Source: Janthinobacterium sp. SUN073 (GTDB lineage: Bacteria; Pseudomonadota; Gammaproteobacteria; Burkholderiales; Burkholderiaceae_D). From it: 64,000 nucleotides of DNA. The stretch lies in contig NZ_JAPUBT010000005.1 of assembly GCF_030397665.1 (NCBI RefSeq), forward strand, positions 248,001 through 312,000. The letters run 5' to 3'. The notes beneath the pieces are model-generated. The model saw only the letters and a list, made by a program, of their open reading frames with translations, was not told where the DNA came from and did not search any database. Each line of letters starts with the position of its first letter. Within the stretch, counting starts at the first letter, position 1. This document shows, piece after piece, positions 27,465 through 35,757 of the stretch. Made by a program: the position numbers and the translations under genes.

Positions 27465-29348
27465 TCAGGATTGGTAATTGTTGTGGGAAAACAGGGTGGC
27501 AAAGACGTCCGCCAGTGTCTGCGCGGGCGCGGCGCAGCGGCGGCGGCTGCGCCACACCACCACGCCGTCGCCGCGCACCAGCAGCGCGCCGTCCGGCTCC
27601 ATTTCCAGCGCCTGCGCGAAGGCTGGCGCGGCAAGGCGGAACTGGGCCGCGTCGCTGTCGTCGATGCAGGGACAGGCGATGCGTATGCCCCATTGCGCAT
27701 TGACGGCATCGAGTGCGGCCAGCCATGCGGCCCGTTGCGAGGCCTGTACCAGCAGGGTCAGCGGATGCTGGCGCGCCAGGTCGCGCGTGGACAGGTCGCT
27801 GCCGCGCTGCCCGCTCCATGCGTGGGGAATCAGGCCGCCGGGACTGGTGGTGGGCCAGTACTCGGTATGTTCATTCGGCGAACGGGGATGCGGATGCGGC
27901 TCGCGGCAGACAAAACCGCAGGACAGCGCGTGGCCCAGGTCCATGCCCAGCGTGACAAACACTTCGCGCTGCCGGTCGATGGCGCGCCGCACGCGGGCGC
28001 GCAATGCGGCGCCATCGTCCGACACCTCGGCCAGCCTGGCCAGCGGTTTCAGGCCGCCCGCCAGCAAGCCGCCGACCAGCTTGCGCGCCAGCGCGCGCGG
28101 CAACAGGCGCACGGGGGCCGATGCCGACAGCGCGGCCAGCTTGCCCAGTCCCGCGGGATCGAGCCCCGCCGCGCCCATCACCTGGTCCGACAGGCCGGAC
28201 AATTCGCGCGTGCGGCGCGCATGGTCGTCGATGCTCTGCTGGCGCTCCCTGACATAACTGTCCAGCAAGACGTCGCGCAAGGCGGCCGCATCGCCGGCGC
28301 GCAGCAGCAGCGCCAGGCGCCAGGCCAGGCTGGCCGCATCCTGGATGCCGTGGTTCATGCCGAAGCCGCCGATGGCGGAAAAACCAGCCGCCGCGTCGCC
28401 GATCAGCAGCGCGCGGCCGCGCCGCAGCGTCGCCGCGCGGCGCAATTCCATGCTCCACGGCCGCACCGACATCAGTTCCACCGGCACCCCGGCGTCGCCG
28501 ATGGCCGCGCGCACCATGGCCAGCGCCTGCGCGTCGCCGATGTCGGCCGCCGTCAGCTGCGGCGGCAGCACGGCGCAGCTGAGCACCCATTCGCTGTCGT
28601 CGGCCGTGTGCGCGGACAGCGCGCCGGCCACGTCGGCGTTGAGTATCCAGTACAGGGGACTGGGCCGGGCCGACGTCAGGTGCGCCAGATTTGCCCGGAA
28701 ATGTATCTGCGCCACCGCTTGCAAGGGCGTCGTCGCCGAAGCGATGCCCAGCGCCTCGCGCGTGGCGCTGGCCGCGCCATCGGCGCCGATCACGTAGCGC
28801 GCCGCGCGCCGGCTCGTCGTGCCGCTGGCGCAGTGCAGCAGGGTCAGCGTGGCCGCTTGCGCGTCCTGCGACAGCGCGACCAGCGCATGCCCGGGCAACA
28901 ATTCGATCAGCGGCTGCGCCAGCACTTGCGCGCGCAGGATGGGATCGGCCACGTTCTGCGACAGGTGCAAGGGTCGGCACGGGCTGCATGCCAGCAAGGC
29001 CGCCGTGTGGCCGGGATCGCCGAGCGGCACGCAGCGGCCCAGGTCCACGCCGGCCAGCGACGTGCACCAGGTGATGTAGCGCAGCTTGAGCGGCGGCGCG
29101 CTCGCTTCCCGAAAATCGTCCGCCAGATCCGGCGCGATCGAACGCAGCACTTCCATCGAGCGTATCGACCAGACGTTGCCGCGCGGGTGCGGGTCCGCTT
29201 GCGTGCCGCGCTCCACCAGCACGCTGCGGATGCCATATTGGGCCAGCAGCAGCGCCAGCACGGAGCCGGCCGTGCCGGCGCCGACGATGGCGACAGGCGC
29301 CGTTTCGCCGCCGCGCGCGCGGTGGCTATCTGTTTGAGTTGAAATCAC
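27465..29348 (-). CDS. FAD-dependent aromatic monooxygenase (PheA/TfdB/MhpA type), second copy
   Basis: 627 residues from GTG 29348, preceded by GAAGG at 7 nt and placed 10 bp after the upstream gene; the ATG at 29411 would overlap that gene by 53 bp. Motifs: dinucleotide site VAIVGAGTAGSVLALLLAQYG (only partly quoted elsewhere), YVIGADGAASATRE (DG motif) and LLIGDAAAGFSAIGGFG (GD motif), followed by the thioredoxin-like C-terminal domain of phenol-hydroxylase-type enzymes. It would insert oxygen into an aromatic ring using NAD(P)H. In GD motif it has AAAGFSAIGG where the upstream paralogue has the usual AAHRFPPTGG, so its chemistry or substrate may differ. Confidence 0.82.
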   Translation of the reverse strand: MISTQTDSHRARGGETAPVAIVGAGTAGSVLALLLAQYGIRSVLVERGTQADPHPRGNVWSIRSMEVLRSIAPDLADDFREASAPPLKLRYITWCTSLAGVDLGRCVPLGDPGHTAALLACSPCRPLHLSQNVADPILRAQVLAQPLIELLPGHALVALSQDAQAATLTLLHCASGTTSRRAARYVIGADGAASATREALGIASATTPLQAVAQIHFRANLAHLTSARPSPLYWILNADVAGALSAHTADDSEWVLSCAVLPPQLTAADIGDAQALAMVRAAIGDAGVPVELMSVRPWSMELRRAATLRRGRALLIGDAAAGFSAIGGFGMNHGIQDAASLAWRLALLLRAGDAAALRDVLLDSYVRERQQSIDDHARRTRELSGLSDQVMGAAGLDPAGLGKLAALSASAPVRLLPRALARKLVGGLLAGGLKPLARLAEVSDDGAALRARVRRAIDRQREVFVTLGMDLGHALSCGFVCREPHPHPRSPNEHTEYWPTTSPGGLIPHAWSGQRGSDLSTRDLARQHPLTLLVQASQRAAWLAALDAVNAQWGIRIACPCIDDSDAAQFRLAAPAFAQALEMEPDGALLVRGDGVVVWRSRRRCAAPAQTLADVFATLFSHNNYQS

Positions 29349-29358
29349 GGCGATACCT

Positions 29359-31203
29359 TCAGTGAAGAGCGGCCGCCCGGGCGGGCAAACCAAGATGGAA
29401 CAGGCTGGCAAAGATGCCGATCACCTCATCGGCTTGCGGCAGGTCCGCGTGAGCATGGCGCCAGGCGATATGGCCGTCCGGACGCACGAGGAACAGGCCG
29501 TCCGGCTGCCGCTGGTTGAAGCCGGCCAGGCGGCTGGCCTCGTCCGGATGAACGAGCGCGTCGAGATCGGCCCCATGCAGCGCCACGCCCAGCGCGGCGG
29601 CGACCTGGCGCGCCAGGGCATGCACGGCCCCGGCGTGGCGCCCCATGCCCGCCAATACGAAGCGTTCACCGCCCAGCAGGCTGTGCGACGACAGCTTCAC
29701 GCCGGCGGGCGCCGCCAGATGGAAATGGGGAAAGCGCGCGCCAGGGTAGAACGATGGCAGGTGCTCCAGCACCGGATCGCCGGCCTGCGGCGCGCGGCTG
29801 CCGTCGCCGCGCACGGCAGCGCTGCGATACAGGTAGCCCAGGTCCAGTCCTATCGTATTGAAATGGGCGAACTGATTTTCCGCCGCCTGCTGCACCCGCC
29901 GTCTTTGCAATGCATGGGGGCCGCCGGCCGCCAGTTGCACCTTGTCCGTACGCGCCTCGATGGGGGCCACCAGCAGCCGCTTGACGCCGCTGCGCACGGC
30001 GCGCGGCAGGATCCGCGCCGCCAGGCTGGCGCGCAGCCTGGCCAGACGCGGCAAATGGTCCATATTCAAGCCCAGCGCATCGCTCACTTCGCGCATCTTG
30101 TGGTGGTTCACCGTGCTGGCCTGGCCATTGGCCAGCGCCACCGGTCGCCGCTCCTCTTCATAGGTTTGCAGCAGCGCCTGCCCCGCCTTGCCCTGGATGA
30201 CCAGGGCCAGCTTCCAGGCCAGGTTGTGCGCGTCGGCCGCGCCCGTGTTCAGGCCCAGGCCACCCGTGGGCGGGAAGCGGTGCGCCGCATCGCCGACGAG
30301 GAAAGCCCGGCCTTGGGCGTAGCGTTGCGCCGTGTGCGACTGCATGGTCCAGCTGGACGTGGACGTGACGCGCAGCGGCATGGCGTCGTCGCCCAGCGCG
30401 GCGCGCACGATGCGCTCGCAGCGCTCGACGGGATAGTCGCGCGGCGATTCGCAGGCGGGGAAATACGGCGTCATGAACACCGAATAGCGGGCCGCGTCGT
30501 GCACGATGAAGGTGCCGGGACTGCGGGCCGACATGATCCAGAACAGGATCGATGGCCGGTCTTGCACCAGATGGCGGATATCGCCCTCGAAATTGATGGT
30601 GATCAAATTGGCCAGGTCCGTCTGCCCCTCCATCGCGATGCCGCACTCGCGCCGCACGCGGCTGCCGGCGCCATCGGCCGCGATGATCCAGTCGCTGCGC
30701 ACGCGGTACTCCTTGCCCGTGGCGCCATCCTTCAGGCGCGAGATGGCGTGATCCTCGCCGTGCTGCGCGCCCAGCCAGGTGTGGCCGAAGGCCGTGCGGC
30801 ACGGCACGCGCCGCGACAGGTGCTGGAAGAGCAGGCGCTCCAGCTGGTGCTGCGGGATATTGCGCGTGATCTTGCCGCTGGAGCGCGCCAGCTTCGCCGC
30901 ATATGCGGGGCCGCCGATATCGATGCTGGCCAGGTCGCCACCGGCCAGGGTGCGGCGCCACGTCACATGGCTGGCGCCATCCGCGTGCGTGGCGATACCG
31001 GCCAGCTCGTCGTCGCCGATGCCGATTTCCGCGAGGATTTCCAGCGTGCGGCTGTTGATGACATGGGCTTGCGGCGCCAGGTGCAGATCGTCCCGCTGCT
31101 CCACGATCAAGGATGCGATGCCCCGGTCCGCCAGCAAGGCGGCCATGAGCATGCCTATGGGGCCGGCGCCCACGATGAGCACCGGTACGTCTGTTTCATG
31201 CAT
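29359..31203 (-). CDS. FAD-dependent aromatic monooxygenase (PheA/TfdB/MhpA type), first copy
   Basis: 614 residues. VLIVGAGPIGMLMAALLADR is the Rossmann FAD site at the N-terminus, IIAADGAGSRVRRECG the DG motif, and FLVGDAAHRFPPTGGLGLNT a textbook GD motif; a C-terminal thioredoxin-like domain follows. It is the first gene of the operon reading away from the TetR gene at 31425. The two adjacent monooxygenases are distant paralogues, which may act on consecutive intermediates. Typical substrates of the family are phenols and hydroxyphenyl-acids; the one used here is unknown. Confidence 0.87.
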   Translation of the reverse strand: MHETDVPVLIVGAGPIGMLMAALLADRGIASLIVEQRDDLHLAPQAHVINSRTLEILAEIGIGDDELAGIATHADGASHVTWRRTLAGGDLASIDIGGPAYAAKLARSSGKITRNIPQHQLERLLFQHLSRRVPCRTAFGHTWLGAQHGEDHAISRLKDGATGKEYRVRSDWIIAADGAGSRVRRECGIAMEGQTDLANLITINFEGDIRHLVQDRPSILFWIMSARSPGTFIVHDAARYSVFMTPYFPACESPRDYPVERCERIVRAALGDDAMPLRVTSTSSWTMQSHTAQRYAQGRAFLVGDAAHRFPPTGGLGLNTGAADAHNLAWKLALVIQGKAGQALLQTYEEERRPVALANGQASTVNHHKMREVSDALGLNMDHLPRLARLRASLAARILPRAVRSGVKRLLVAPIEARTDKVQLAAGGPHALQRRRVQQAAENQFAHFNTIGLDLGYLYRSAAVRGDGSRAPQAGDPVLEHLPSFYPGARFPHFHLAAPAGVKLSSHSLLGGERFVLAGMGRHAGAVHALARQVAAALGVALHGADLDALVHPDEASRLAGFNQRQPDGLFLVRPDGHIAWRHAHADLPQADEVIGIFASLFHLGLPARAAALH

Positions 31204-31243
31204 GTCTGCCTCCTGTCATGACGGTCGGTCCGCCACGTCAATT

Positions 31244-31278
31244 TATATAAGTATCAGCACAGCTTATATAGTTATAAG
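31244..31278. promoter_or_regulatory. Overlapping palindromes, probable TetR operators
   Basis: In the 221-bp divergent region, TATATAAG (31244-31251) and CTTATATA (31263-31270) form a perfect inverted repeat with an 11-nt gap. The right arm also belongs to a second palindrome, CTTATATAGTTATAAG (31263-31278, 6-bp arms, 4-nt centre). The segment stands out as AT-rich in GC-rich DNA and lies 41 bp upstream of the first monooxygenase gene. The likely binder is the TetR protein encoded at 31425. Confidence 0.6.
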
Positions 31279-31424
31279 TTTGAAGTCAACAGCAATTCCA
31301 CGGCACGCATCGGACGCCGGCGTGCGGCGCGCGCGCCGTATAATGGCGCGCAAGCGGCAGCGTTGCGGCTGCGCGACAGGATGAAATGGAATCCGGGCAG
31401 AACAGCCCGGTGGCGTGACCTTGA

Positions 31425-32132
31425 ATGAAAAAGATGACAGCAGACGACAAGCAATCCACACAAGCCGGCCCCGCCTGGAGAGCCACGCTGTTCAATGCCG
31501 ACATGCCGCCGGCAGCGGCACCGGAAGCGAATGGCAAGCAAAGGCTGATACAGGCGGCCGAGATCGAGTTTTCGCAGAAAGGCTATGAAGGCGCGTCCGT
31601 GCTGTCGATCGCGCAGCGGGCCGGCGTCAAGCAGCCGCTGTTGAATTACCATTTCGGCAGCAAGGAGGGCTTGTGGCGCGCCGTCGTGGCGGGCGCGTAT
31701 GCGGAAGCGGAAGAGTTTTCCCGCACGGTGGACCAGACGCTGGCGTCGGCCGACCCGCTGACGCACTTGAAAGCGCAGCTGAAGACCTTTGCCGTGATCA
31801 ATGTGCTGCACCCGGCCGCGCATGCGCTGGTCTTCAAGGAAGTGGCCCAGGGCGGTCCCAGACTGGACTGGATCATCGCCACCTACATGAAGCCCTTCCA
31901 CGCGCGGCTCGACGCGCTGATCCTCGAATGCCAGGAACAGGGGCTGCTCAAGCGCTATCCCGTCGAGTATGGCAGCATCATGATGACCGGCATGCTGACC
32001 TCCGTGCAATCGTCGATGAACCTGCTCAAGGGCATCTACGGCATCGACACGATGACGGCGCAGCAGGCGGAATTGCACGCCGATCAGCTGATCGACGCCC
32101 TCTTCGACGGCGTCGCGCTGCGTGCGGCCTAG
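31425..32132 (+). CDS. TetR-family regulator of the aromatic operon
   Basis: 235 residues. The helix-turn-helix is IEFSQKGYEGASVLSIAQRA followed by GVKQPLLNYHFGSKEGLW, a classic TetR N-terminal domain preceded by about 35 extra residues; the C-terminal ligand domain is unassigned. Divergent from the seven-gene catabolic operon, with palindromes between. The likely role is repression of the operon until a pathway compound binds. A second in-frame Met lies 9 nt after ATG 31425, and neither has a strong ribosome site. Confidence 0.85.
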   Translation: MKKMTADDKQSTQAGPAWRATLFNADMPPAAAPEANGKQRLIQAAEIEFSQKGYEGASVLSIAQRAGVKQPLLNYHFGSKEGLWRAVVAGAYAEAEEFSRTVDQTLASADPLTHLKAQLKTFAVINVLHPAAHALVFKEVAQGGPRLDWIIATYMKPFHARLDALILECQEQGLLKRYPVEYGSIMMTGMLTSVQSSMNLLKGIYGIDTMTAQQAELHADQLIDALFDGVALRAA

Positions 32133-32138
32133 CTTGGC

Positions 32139-32327
32139 CTAGTTCTCGCCCTGGCCAGCAGGGCCGGCATCGGCTTGCGATTGCGCCAGACACAGCTCCA
32201 GCCTGGCGATCAGCGCGCGCACTTCGTCGTCGCCCAGGTCCAGCGGATCGCCGTGCGCGCCGACGGCGATCAGGCAAATGGCCGAGCCGTCGTACCAGGC
32301 GTCCAGGCGTTCTTCCTGATTATTCAT
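32139..32327 (-). CDS. Small hypothetical protein
   Basis: 62 residues from ATG 32327, which overlaps the stop of the DUF2750 gene by 8 bp; AGAGGAAG lies about 10 nt upstream. I do not recognise a family. The sequence is acidic, with AWYDGSAICLIAVGAHGDPLDL and a helical DDEVRALIARLELCL stretch. It is the last gene of the SulP operon; tight overlap argues that it is real. Confidence 0.55.
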   Translation of the reverse strand: MNNQEERLDAWYDGSAICLIAVGAHGDPLDLGDDEVRALIARLELCLAQSQADAGPAGQGEN

Positions 32328-32697
32328 ATTGTCTGGCTTCCTCTCGCAGGTCGGCAAGCAGATCGGCAGGCGCCGCGACGCTGGCGCTGCCTTGCGGCAC
32401 GGGAAAGACGAACGCCAGTTGGTGATTCTCCGCCATGCCGGGCAGCCATTTATTCAGAAAATCGTCGAGCGCGATGGCGCGCGGTTGGAAATATTCCCAG
32501 TCGCCGCTGGTGCACGCTTGCGCAAAGGCCGCTTCCGGCCAGAACGGGATGGCGACCTTGCCGTAGACTTGCGCCGTGGCCCAGCCTGCATGGTACAAGC
32601 CCCACACTTCTTGCGTATCAGCTACCTTGCGCACAAAATAGGCATGGCGTTCGGCCGTTGGCAGCCCCGCCACCTGCTTGAACTTTTCAGGATGCAC
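32320..32697 (-). CDS. DUF2750-family protein
   Basis: 125 residues. YFVRKVADTQEVWGLYHAGW near the N-terminus and IPFWPEAAFAQAC then WEYFQPRAIALDDFLNKWLP match the DUF2750 pattern (a small cytoplasmic domain of unknown role). Overlaps the upstream gene by 11 bp and the downstream one by 8 bp. DUF2750 genes often occur singly near toxin-immunity genes; here an Imm1-like gene is two genes upstream. Confidence 0.7.
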   Translation of the reverse strand: MHPEKFKQVAGLPTAERHAYFVRKVADTQEVWGLYHAGWATAQVYGKVAIPFWPEAAFAQACTSGDWEYFQPRAIALDDFLNKWLPGMAENHQLAFVFPVPQGSASVAAPADLLADLREEARQYE

Positions 32698-32968
32698 GGT
32701 TTTCCCCCACCCCGTCCCATACCCGCAGCTGCGGCGTGCACCAGCCCGTCACCATGTCGAGGGCGTCCAGTATCACGTCCTCCAGCGGGCCGTCCTGTGT
32801 GGCGGGACGCAGGTCCTGCAGCAAGGCGGCCACCTGCGCCGCCGTCACGCCGCTGGCGTGGTAGCGCAGCAAGATCGCGCGTAGCGTCAATAAACCTGCC
32901 CTGGCGTCCAGCGCGGCCAGCAAGTCCCGGTCGATGTCGGCGAGGATGGTTTGCGTGGTTTGCAGCAT
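32687..32968 (-). CDS. Small hypothetical protein
   Basis: 93 residues from ATG 32968, one nucleotide after the Imm1-like stop, with GGGAGG about 9 nt upstream. The sequence is predicted helical (DIDRDLLAALDARAGLLTLR, then VTAAQVAALLQDLR) with an acidic centre. No family recognised. Its place between two immunity-type genes suggests a related accessory role, which is only a guess. Confidence 0.6.
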   Translation of the reverse strand: MLQTTQTILADIDRDLLAALDARAGLLTLRAILLRYHASGVTAAQVAALLQDLRPATQDGPLEDVILDALDMVTGWCTPQLRVWDGVGENRAS

Positions 32969-32969
32969 C

Positions 32970-33359
32970 TCAATCCGCCTCCCACGCGATGCTGGCCGGC
33001 TGCGCGCCGCCTGTCCTGAAAAACGCGACAAAGGCACGCTGGCAATGTTCCACCTCCACGCACCAGGCTTCCGGATACTCGTCCACCTGGCCATTGGCCA
33101 GCAGATAGCTGCAAACGCCGTCTGCCTCCTCATCGCCCAGCGAGTGAAAACTCAGGTCATCCTGCCCCGACAGATACATCAGCCAGGCGTTGCCACCATT
33201 GCGCAGCATGCACAGGGCCGGGCCCTGTGCCGCATCGGTCGCCAGGGTCAGCCACAGCTCGCACTGCGCCAGAGCGCGCGCTTGCTGCAGCGCCTGTTCC
33301 AGCGCAAGGAGGCTATCCATCACATGCGCCTCGCCATGCAGATTCAGTTCCATCGTCAT
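32970..33359 (-). CDS. Imm1-like immunity protein
   Basis: 129 residues. The core AWLMYLSGQDDLSFHSLGD followed by SYLLANGQVDEYPEAWCV closely follows the Imm1 family pattern (L-M-Y-L ... Y-x-L-x-N-G-Q-x-D-E-Y-P), seen in immunity proteins against deaminase and other polymorphic toxins. The start overlaps the SulP stop by ATGA, with GGAG upstream. No cognate toxin is visible nearby, so it may be an orphan immunity gene protecting against neighbours. Confidence 0.7.
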   Translation of the reverse strand: MTMELNLHGEAHVMDSLLALEQALQQARALAQCELWLTLATDAAQGPALCMLRNGGNAWLMYLSGQDDLSFHSLGDEEADGVCSYLLANGQVDEYPEAWCVEVEHCQRAFVAFFRTGGAQPASIAWEAD

Positions 33360-34996
33360 GCATGTTCTCCACTTAAATCAGCCGTCGCCAGCGCCGTGCT
33401 CAGGTACAGCTTGCCGCTCAGGTCTTGCAACAGGCTGCTCTGGCGCAGGCGGTCCATCACGGGGCCCTTCACTTCGGCCAGGTTCAGGCTGATGCCGCGC
33501 TTGGCCAGCGCGCTGTTGAGCTCGATCAAGCCCAGCAAGGCCGTGCTGTCGATCTGGTTGACGGCCGACAGCACCAGCACCAGGTGGCGCGCCGTCGGGT
33601 GTCCCCGCAATTCGTCTTCCACGCGCTCGGTGACGGCTTCCACATTGCCGAAAAACAGCCCCGCATCGATGCGCAGCAGCAAGACGTCTGGTAACGTTTG
33701 CGCCTCGTAGCGTTCCACGTTGCGGAAGTGCTCGCTATTCGGGATGCGTCCCAGCACGGCGATGTGCGGACGGCTGGCGCGCCAGATCAGGGTGCCCATC
33801 GACAGCAGCACGCCGATTACCACGCCCGCTTCCACGCCCAGCACCAGCACGCCGGCCGTGGTCGCCAGCAGGGCCAGCGCATCGCTGCGGTCATAGCGCC
33901 ACGACAGTTTCAGGGTGTCCCAGTCCAGCAGACTGCTGACGGCAAAGATGATGGTGGCCGCCAGGACCGGCAGCGGCAGCAGGGCCAGCCAGCCCGTGGG
34001 CGCCACCAGCGCCAGCGCCAGCAAGCCCGCCGTGATGATGCTGGCCAGCGGCGTGTTGGCACCCGCCTGGAAATTGACGGCCGAGCGCGAGATGGAACCG
34101 GTGACGGGAAAGCCCCCCGACAGCGCGCTGGCCACGTTGGCCGCGCCCAGGCCCAGCAGTTCGCGGTTCGTATGCAGCTTTTCACCGCGTTTTTGCGCCA
34201 GGGTCTGGGCGGCGGACATGCTCATCAAAAAGATGATGAAGGCGATCAGCAGCGCCGGCGACAGCAAGGTGCGCCAATGGGCGCCGGAGGTGGCCAGGTT
34301 CAGGCCCGGCAAGCCGCTGGGCACGTGGCCCGTCGTCTGCACGCCCATCGCTTCCAGGCCGCCATAGGCGACGAGCGCGATGCCGGCCAGCACCAGCGCC
34401 ATCGGCGCCAGGCGCGCGCCCACGTCGGCCGCCACCGGGTTCAAGCCACAGCGCTGCAGCAGGCGCGACGCGTAACGCTTGGCCAGCCACAGGAACAGCA
34501 GGCCGGACAGCCCGAGGACCAGGCTGGGTGCATGCCAGTGGGGAATGCTGGCGCCCAGCAAGGGCGTGATCTGGCCCCAGATGATCAGGATCGCCGCGCC
34601 ATTGCTGAAGCCGCTGATCACGGGACGCGATAAAAAGCTGGCCATGAAGCCCAGGCGCAGCACGCCGCACAGCAGCAGGACCAGGCCGCTGATGAAGGCC
34701 AGCTGGGCGGCCAGGACGATATACAGGGAGGAGCCTGGGTCGGCCAGCGGCGCCAGCGCGGCGGCCGTCATCAGCGAGACGATGGCCATGGGGCCCACCG
34801 ATTGCGTCATGCTGCTGCCGAACAAGGCGTACAACACGGGCGGCAGAATGCTGGCATAGATGCCCACCACGGGCGGCAAGCCGGCCACCAGCGCGTAGGC
34901 CATGCCCTGCGGCACCATCATCATGGCGACGACGATACCGGCGGTGATGTCTCCGGCCAACAGAGGACGCCGGTATTGCCTGAGCCAGAGCAGCAT
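33356..34996 (-). CDS. SulP-family anion transporter with STAS domain
   Basis: 546 residues from ATG 34996; an upstream ATG at 35032 adds 12 residues but has no ribosome site. About 10-12 membrane segments with AMMMVPQGMAYALVAGLPP (SulP signature) and GGFPVTGSISRSAVNFQAGA, then a cytoplasmic STAS domain with VNQIDSTALLGLIELN. Such carriers move sulfate, bicarbonate or dicarboxylates by proton or sodium symport; the substrate is not clear. Four small overlapping genes follow in the same operon. The neighbouring TetR gene is on the same strand upstream. Confidence 0.88.
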   Translation of the reverse strand: MLLWLRQYRRPLLAGDITAGIVVAMMMVPQGMAYALVAGLPPVVGIYASILPPVLYALFGSSMTQSVGPMAIVSLMTAAALAPLADPGSSLYIVLAAQLAFISGLVLLLCGVLRLGFMASFLSRPVISGFSNGAAILIIWGQITPLLGASIPHWHAPSLVLGLSGLLFLWLAKRYASRLLQRCGLNPVAADVGARLAPMALVLAGIALVAYGGLEAMGVQTTGHVPSGLPGLNLATSGAHWRTLLSPALLIAFIIFLMSMSAAQTLAQKRGEKLHTNRELLGLGAANVASALSGGFPVTGSISRSAVNFQAGANTPLASIITAGLLALALVAPTGWLALLPLPVLAATIIFAVSSLLDWDTLKLSWRYDRSDALALLATTAGVLVLGVEAGVVIGVLLSMGTLIWRASRPHIAVLGRIPNSEHFRNVERYEAQTLPDVLLLRIDAGLFFGNVEAVTERVEDELRGHPTARHLVLVLSAVNQIDSTALLGLIELNSALAKRGISLNLAEVKGPVMDRLRQSSLLQDLSGKLYLSTALATADLSGEHA

Positions 34997-35062
34997 GAAT
35001 GATCCCGAAATCTGAAAACCGAAGCCTATCATGCGACGCGGCCGGCTGACAGGGGGATATGT

Positions 35063-35632
35063 TCAGTCTGGCAGCAATTGCGCCTTCACGGCCTCGAGGA
35101 TTTCCGCCGACAGGGCCTCGTCATCGACGGAACGGGCCAGCACCATGGCGCCCACCATGGCGGCAAACGTGGCGATCGCCTGCTGGCGCCGTGCTTCCGG
35201 TGCGCCATCGGGCAGCAAGCCTTCCAGCAGCGCGAACTGCTGCCGCGTGGCTTGCGTAAACGCGGGACGCGCGCCGGGCGACATGCGCGCCGCATCGACG
35301 CCCATGGCCGCCGCCGGACAGCCGCCGCCCGGCTGGTCGCGGTGCCTGGTGGTCAGATAGTTCTCGATAATGGCCGGCAGCGCCCGCTGCGGGTCGCTGG
35401 CGACCTTCGCCCGCCAGCCTTCCAGCGACTTGTTCAAGGCATGCTGGCACGCCTCGATCATCAAGTCTTCCTTGGACGCGAAATGACCATAGAAGCCGCC
35501 ATGCGTGAGGCCCGCGTTCTTCATCAGGTCGGCCACGCCGATGCCGTCGTAACCCTTCTCGCGGAACAATCTGGCCGCCACGTCCACGATGCGCTCGCGG
35601 TTCAGCGCCGCCTGTTCCCTGCTCACTTTCAT
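35063..35632 (-). CDS. TetR/AcrR-family regulator
   Basis: 189 residues. N-terminal helix-turn-helix: RIVDVAARLFREKGYDGIGV then LTHGGFYGHFASKEDL. The C-terminal half has GGGCPAAAMGVDAARM, the C-P-x-A block seen in NemR/AcuR-like regulators that sense electrophiles. It is divergent from the SDR gene at 35758 and a 17-bp palindrome lies between, so it probably regulates itself and the SDR-Ku unit. Confidence 0.83.
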   Translation of the reverse strand: MKVSREQAALNRERIVDVAARLFREKGYDGIGVADLMKNAGLTHGGFYGHFASKEDLMIEACQHALNKSLEGWRAKVASDPQRALPAIIENYLTTRHRDQPGGGCPAAAMGVDAARMSPGARPAFTQATRQQFALLEGLLPDGAPEARRQQAIATFAAMVGAMVLARSVDDEALSAEILEAVKAQLLPD

Positions 35633-35644
35633 GCCGCCTCCACT

Positions 35645-35661
35645 ATGATGTCAATCATCAT
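35645..35661. promoter_or_regulatory. 17-bp palindrome, probable TetR operator
   Basis: ATGATG-TCAAT-CATCAT, perfect 6-bp arms with a 5-nt centre, 13 bp upstream of the TetR start and about 100 bp upstream of the SDR start. Confidence 0.6.
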
Positions 35662-35757
35662 CTAATTTTACACCCGTTTGCGCCACTCTGTTAGCAAGCG
35701 CACCGTTCGATGCCGGTGCCGCGCCGATACTGGAGTTTCGTTTCCACGGAGGCCAGC

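Noticed and set aside
27434-27709. A longer N-terminus for the VOC protein
   Set aside because: It overlaps the monooxygenase coding region, looks random, and the internal ATG 27433 has a strong AAGGAG.
32970-33359. A cognate toxin for the Imm1-like gene within the window
   Set aside because: No Rhs, CdiA or deaminase-type gene was seen near it; the only toxin-like gene, the T6SS lipase, has its own immunity gene.
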